Positions 25,061-28,238 of a stretch of 28,238 bases of DNA are shown piece by piece. A program made the translations under genes and the position numbers. Under the pieces are notes generated by a model. The model was given only the letters and a program-made list of their open reading frames with translations, was not told the origin of the DNA and did no database searches. Numbering within the stretch: position 1 is the stretch's first letter; each line of letters starts with the position of its first letter. Source of the stretch: Methylococcaceae bacterium UBA1147 (lineage in GTDB: Bacteria > Pseudomonadota > Gammaproteobacteria > Methylococcales > UBA1147); contig DBZZ01000026.1 in NCBI GenBank assembly GCA_002311315.1, positions 1 through 28,238 of the forward strand, in the 5' to 3' direction.

Positions 25061-26338
25061 ATGACAAAAAACATTCAGGCGATCCGCGGCATGCATGACC
25101 TCCTGCCAGATCAGACTGTCTTGTGGCAAGGCGCCGAGAATCGTTTACGTGAGGTACTGGCTGCCTACGGATATCTAGAGATTCGCCTGCCGATCGTAGA
25201 GAAGACCGAACTGTTTCGGCGCTCGATTGGGGAAGTCACTGATATTGTCGAGAAGGAAATGTATACCTTTGATGACCGCAATGGTGATTCTCTGACGCTT
25301 CGGCCCGAAGGCACAGCGGGCTGCCTGAGGGCATGCATGGAACATGGGTTGCTGCACAACCAGATTCATCGGCTTTGGTATCTCGGGGCGATGTTCCGTC
25401 ATGAAAGACCCCAGAAAGGCCGCTACCGACAGTTCTACCAGTTGGGCGTTGAAACCTACGGGATGCCGGGGCCGGATATTGATGCCGAGATCATTTCTCT
25501 TACAGCCCGCTTCTGGAAGGTCTTTGGCATTGAATCCAAACTTGAGCTTCAGCTTAATTCACTCGGAACAGTGGAAGACCGGGCTCTTTATCGGACTGAA
25601 CTGGTAGCGTATTTCAACGATCGGAATTCCGAGCTCGATCGCGACAGCTTGCGTCGACTGGACAGCAATCCACTGAGGATTCTTGACAGCAAGAATCCTG
25701 ACATGCGGAGCTTGATCGAGGGGGCGCCGGAACTGCCGGATTACCTGGGCGATAAGTCACGGGATCATTTTGCAAGGCTTTGCAGTCTGCTGGACGGTCT
25801 GGGTGTTCGCTACAGGCTAAACCCAAGACTGGTCAGGGGGCTCGATTATTACGGCGGAACGGTGTTCGAGTGGGTCACTGATGAACTTGGAGCGCAGGGT
25901 ACGGTCTGTGCCGGGGGGCGCTATGACCTGCTGGTGCAACAACTGGGTGGAAAAGCGAATTCTGCCGTCGGTTTCGCCATGGGAATGGAGAGACTGATCG
26001 AATTACTAGCGTTGGGGGGATACGCAGTCCCCCAGGCTCGGGTGGATGTTTATCTGGTGCATTCGGGAGGTGAGGCCAGTCGCAAAGCATTAGCCCTCGG
26101 AGAGCAGTTGCGAGACGTCTTGCCGGAGTTGAAGCTGGTTGTGCATTGCGGGTCGGGGGGATTCAAGAGCCAGTTCAAGAAGGCTGACCGTTGCGGTGCA
26201 GCTTATGTCCTGGTTCTTGGAGACGACGAGATCGCGAGTAAGACCGTCTCGGTCAAATCTTTACAGAGCAATGAAGAGCAGTTTAACGTGTCCAGCGAAG
26301 GCGTTGCGCAAATTTTGAAAGACAAGTTGGGAATATAA
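25061..26338 (+). CDS. hisS: Histidyl-tRNA synthetase
   Basis: HisRS charges tRNA(His) with histidine in the cytoplasm as a class II dimer. From ATG 25061 (MTKNIQAIRGMHDLLPDQ) the protein has 425 residues, against 424 in E. coli. Motif 2 region RHERPQKGRYRQFYQLGVE, the HisA block LVRGLDYYGGTVFEW and motif 3 AVGFAMGMERLIE are intact, and the C-terminal anticodon-binding domain (about 330-425) ends the protein. The frame is open upstream to 24845 but that part overlaps pilF remains. A TATACT hexamer at 25023-25028 might be its -10 box, without a clear -35. yfgM, bamB and der follow closely as in E. coli and Pseudomonas. Confidence 0.97.
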   Translation: MTKNIQAIRGMHDLLPDQTVLWQGAENRLREVLAAYGYLEIRLPIVEKTELFRRSIGEVTDIVEKEMYTFDDRNGDSLTLRPEGTAGCLRACMEHGLLHNQIHRLWYLGAMFRHERPQKGRYRQFYQLGVETYGMPGPDIDAEIISLTARFWKVFGIESKLELQLNSLGTVEDRALYRTELVAYFNDRNSELDRDSLRRLDSNPLRILDSKNPDMRSLIEGAPELPDYLGDKSRDHFARLCSLLDGLGVRYRLNPRLVRGLDYYGGTVFEWVTDELGAQGTVCAGGRYDLLVQQLGGKANSAVGFAMGMERLIELLALGGYAVPQARVDVYLVHSGGEASRKALALGEQLRDVLPELKLVVHCGSGGFKSQFKKADRCGAAYVLVLGDDEIASKTVSVKSLQSNEEQFNVSSEGVAQILKDKLGI

Positions 26339-26353
26339 AGACAGGAGATGGCG

Positions 26354-27004
26354 GTGGAACTTTATGATACTGAGGAGCAACAGGTCGAGGCTATCAAGAA
26401 ATGGCTGAACGAGAACGGCCGGTCAATTGTTGTTGGTATCGCAGTTGGAATCGGTTGCGTATTCGGATGGAATGGCTGGCAGAATTATCAGACAGCACAG
26501 TTTCGCGAGGCTTCGGATTTGTTTCAGGGGATGCTGGAAGCAAATCAGAACGCCAACGAGGAGTCCGTCTCGAAAACGGCTGAGCGTATCAAGGAAAATT
26601 ACGGCGATTCGCCGTATGCGGTATATGCCAGTTTCTTTCTGGCCAAGCAGAGCGTTGAGACAGGAGACCTGGAAGCGGCACGCAAGGAACTGGAAAGTAT
26701 TCTGGTGGAATCCTCCGAATCGGCAATGAAAAATCTGGCCCGGGTTCGGTTGCTCAAGGTCTTGCTGGCGGAAGGCAAGGCCAGCGAAGCGCTTGAATTG
26801 ATCAACGGTCTTGACGGTTCGGCCAGGACTAGGTTCGAAGCAGCATTCCATGAACTGAAAGGCGATGCCTATGTTGCTCTTGGCCAGGAAAGAGAAGCAC
26901 GCACAGCGTATAAAAGAGTCATTGAGCTTGGCAGGAAATCCAGGTTTCTTAATTTGAAGATAGAAGATCTGCCTGTTCCTGATTTACCGCAAATCAACCA
27001 ATAA
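26354..27004 (+). CDS. yfgM: YfgM family protein (ancillary SecYEG translocon subunit)
   Basis: YfgM is an inner-membrane, TPR-containing protein linked to the Sec translocon and periplasmic chaperones, and it stabilises RcsB in E. coli. The start chosen is GTG 26354: AGGAG lies 6 bases upstream, and the N-terminus (M)ELYDTEEQQVEAIKKWLNE aligns with E. coli MEIYENENDQVEAV. An ATG two codons earlier would sit directly on that ribosome site. The 216 residues have a cytoplasmic start, one membrane helix (about 23-41, SIVVGIAVGIGCVFGW) and a periplasmic TPR region. Its stop overlaps the bamB start by one base (TAATG), showing tight coupling. Confidence 0.92.
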   Translation: MELYDTEEQQVEAIKKWLNENGRSIVVGIAVGIGCVFGWNGWQNYQTAQFREASDLFQGMLEANQNANEESVSKTAERIKENYGDSPYAVYASFFLAKQSVETGDLEAARKELESILVESSESAMKNLARVRLLKVLLAEGKASEALELINGLDGSARTRFEAAFHELKGDAYVALGQEREARTAYKRVIELGRKSRFLNLKIEDLPVPDLPQINQ

Positions 27005-28191
27005 TGGCATTACGGCTTTTCGGTTTTCTTTTGGTGATTCTAGTGTCAGGCTGCGAGGTCATGCAGAGCATTTCGGATTCTACTGGCGGTATTCTTGATC
27101 CGTTCATAGAAATCGACAATTCGGAACCGCCTAGCGAACTGACCGATTACGAGGCCGAACTCGAACTCGAGATCCTCTGGCAGGTTCGCATTGGTGCTGG
27201 CAGCGATGGCATGTATTCGAGGCTGGTCCCGGTGAATGTCGATGAAATGATTGTTGTTGCTGATCGCGACGGGCTGGTTCAGGCCAGGAACAGAAACGAT
27301 GGTGAACTCATCTGGGAAACCGAGACCGAAAAGCCAATTTCAGCGGGGCCGGGAGTCAGTAGCCGTATGGTTCTGTTCGGAACCAGCGACGCAGAAGTTT
27401 TGGCCTTGAATGTTGACAACGGATCGTTACTCTGGGAGCAAAGCGTTTCCAGTGAGGTATTGGCAGCCCCGACCGCGCGCGGAGGCATTGTCGTCATCCG
27501 GACCGTAGACGGCCGTTTGATCGGACTCGACGAGTCGACCGGTACGCTGATATGGACCTACGAGCGAGGCGTGCCTCCCTTGAGCCTGCGCGGGACGGCT
27601 AACCCGGTCATCGAAGGAAACCAGGTGATTGAAGGCTATGCCAGCGGAAAGCTGGTTGCGTTGCGCCTGACCGATGGCAGGGTCGAATGGGAAAACAGAG
27701 TGGTGATAGCAGAGGGACGCTCGGAACTCGAGCGCCTTGTCGATTTGGACTCCGATCCTCTGATTATCGATGAATCCATCTATTTGGCCAGTTTTCAGGG
27801 TGGGGTTTTTGCCCTTTCCCTGCTGGATGGCCAGATGATCTGGCGGCGTCGAGAAATGTCGGTTTATTCCAATCTGATCGCTGACTGGAGTTACTTGTAC
27901 TTGAGCGATGAATCCAGTGATGTCTGGGCTCTTGAACAGCGAAACGGGGCTTCGCTCTGGAAACAGGCTGATCTGCATCGCCGCCAGCTGAGTTCTCCTG
28001 CAATCTACAAGAGCTCGATTGTCGTTGGTGACTTTGAAGGGTATCTGCACTGGCTGTCCCAGTACGATGGTCGGCAAATGGGCCGAATCCGGATCAGTGA
28101 CAGTTCGATTCTGGTTCAACCTCTTGTGGTGGACGACGTTCTGTATGCATACAGCCAGGACGGCATCCTTGCTGCAGTGGTTTCGGACTGA
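27004..28191 (+). CDS. bamB: Outer membrane protein assembly factor BamB
   Basis: BamB is an outer-membrane lipoprotein of the BAM complex that helps fold beta-barrel proteins into the outer membrane. The 395-residue precursor has a lipoprotein signal with lipobox LVSGC (Cys17), then eight WD-like beta-propeller blades of the PQQ-repeat type, seen as repeated patterns such as GELIWETETEKPISAGPGV, NGSLLWEQSVSSEVLAAP, TGTLIWTYERGVPPLSLRG and GQMIWRR. E. coli BamB has 392 residues. It starts at ATG 27004 overlapping the yfgM stop and precedes der by 12 bases, the conserved order. Confidence 0.96.
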   Translation: MALRLFGFLLVILVSGCEVMQSISDSTGGILDPFIEIDNSEPPSELTDYEAELELEILWQVRIGAGSDGMYSRLVPVNVDEMIVVADRDGLVQARNRNDGELIWETETEKPISAGPGVSSRMVLFGTSDAEVLALNVDNGSLLWEQSVSSEVLAAPTARGGIVVIRTVDGRLIGLDESTGTLIWTYERGVPPLSLRGTANPVIEGNQVIEGYASGKLVALRLTDGRVEWENRVVIAEGRSELERLVDLDSDPLIIDESIYLASFQGGVFALSLLDGQMIWRRREMSVYSNLIADWSYLYLSDESSDVWALEQRNGASLWKQADLHRRQLSSPAIYKSSIVVGDFEGYLHWLSQYDGRQMGRIRISDSSILVQPLVVDDVLYAYSQDGILAAVVSD

Positions 28192-28203
28192 TTGCTGGAC
28201 GAT

Positions 28204-28238
28204 ATGCTACCCGTCATTGCCCTGGTAGGCCGCCCCAA
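28204..28238 (+). CDS. der: GTPase Der (EngA), first codons only
   Basis: The last 35 bases begin MLPVIALVGRP, the conserved N-terminus and start of the first G1 loop of the double-GTPase Der, which acts in 50S ribosome assembly. Der follows bamB in E. coli and Pseudomonas. The gene leaves the window after 11 complete codons, so the call rests on this short match plus gene order. Confidence 0.85.
   Translation, partial: MLPVIALVGRP

Noticed and set aside
27427..28119. 230-codon minus-strand frame inside bamB
   Set aside because: It is antisense to the BamB propeller and lacks any recognisable domain; it is a shadow of codon bias.

Overview
This window is a chromosomal segment of a gammaproteobacterium of moderate-to-high GC content. 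The gene order tracks blocks known from Pseudomonas and Escherichia: clpS-clpA / infA-aat, trxB / ftsK-lolA-rarA, accA-tilS, suhB / trmJ-cysE-iscR, and ndk-rlmN-pilF-hisS-yfgM-bamB-der. The proteins also match gammaproteobacterial families in length (AccA 319 aa, IscA 107 aa, IF-1 72 aa, Ndk 143 aa). I see no complete mobile element, rRNA, tRNA or CRISPR array.

Layout. 1-456 (-): 3'-truncated Nudix hydrolase of NudJ type. 610-3203 (+): clpS-clpA. 3245-6816 (-): infA, aat, a FemAB/GNAT-like protein, trxB. 6972-11412 (+): ftsK, lolA, rarA. 11622-13940 (+): accA, tilS. 14208-17167 is the least ordinary part: a CMP-kinase-like protein with an extra C-terminal domain, two small membrane-anchored proteins of unknown function, and a secreted phospholipase A2. 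17548-18342 (-) suhB diverges from trmJ and cysE (+). A decayed iscR follows, then a NifS-type cysteine desulfurase, iscA, ndk and rlmN, then a decayed pilF, then hisS, yfgM, bamB and the first codons of der.

How the genes fit together. aat adds Leu/Phe to protein N-termini, and ClpS hands such N-degrons to the ClpA unfoldase, so three parts of the bacterial N-degron pathway sit side by side. LolA and BamB serve outer-membrane lipoprotein transport and outer-membrane protein assembly. The cysE-desulfurase-iscA group joins cysteine synthesis to sulfur transfer for Fe-S clusters, but iscU, hscBA and fdx are absent from their usual place.

Main observation. Two genes in conserved positions are clearly broken. 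iscR (20444-20921) has nonsense codons and frameshifts that remove two of the three cluster-ligating cysteines. pilF (24275-24933) has an in-frame TAG and several frameshifts. Several expected neighbours are also missing (lrp, serS, rodZ, ispG, iscU/hscBA/fdx). With the wide non-coding gaps, this suggests ongoing genome erosion, as in a host-associated or otherwise specialised lineage. That lifestyle is an inference; nothing here identifies the species.
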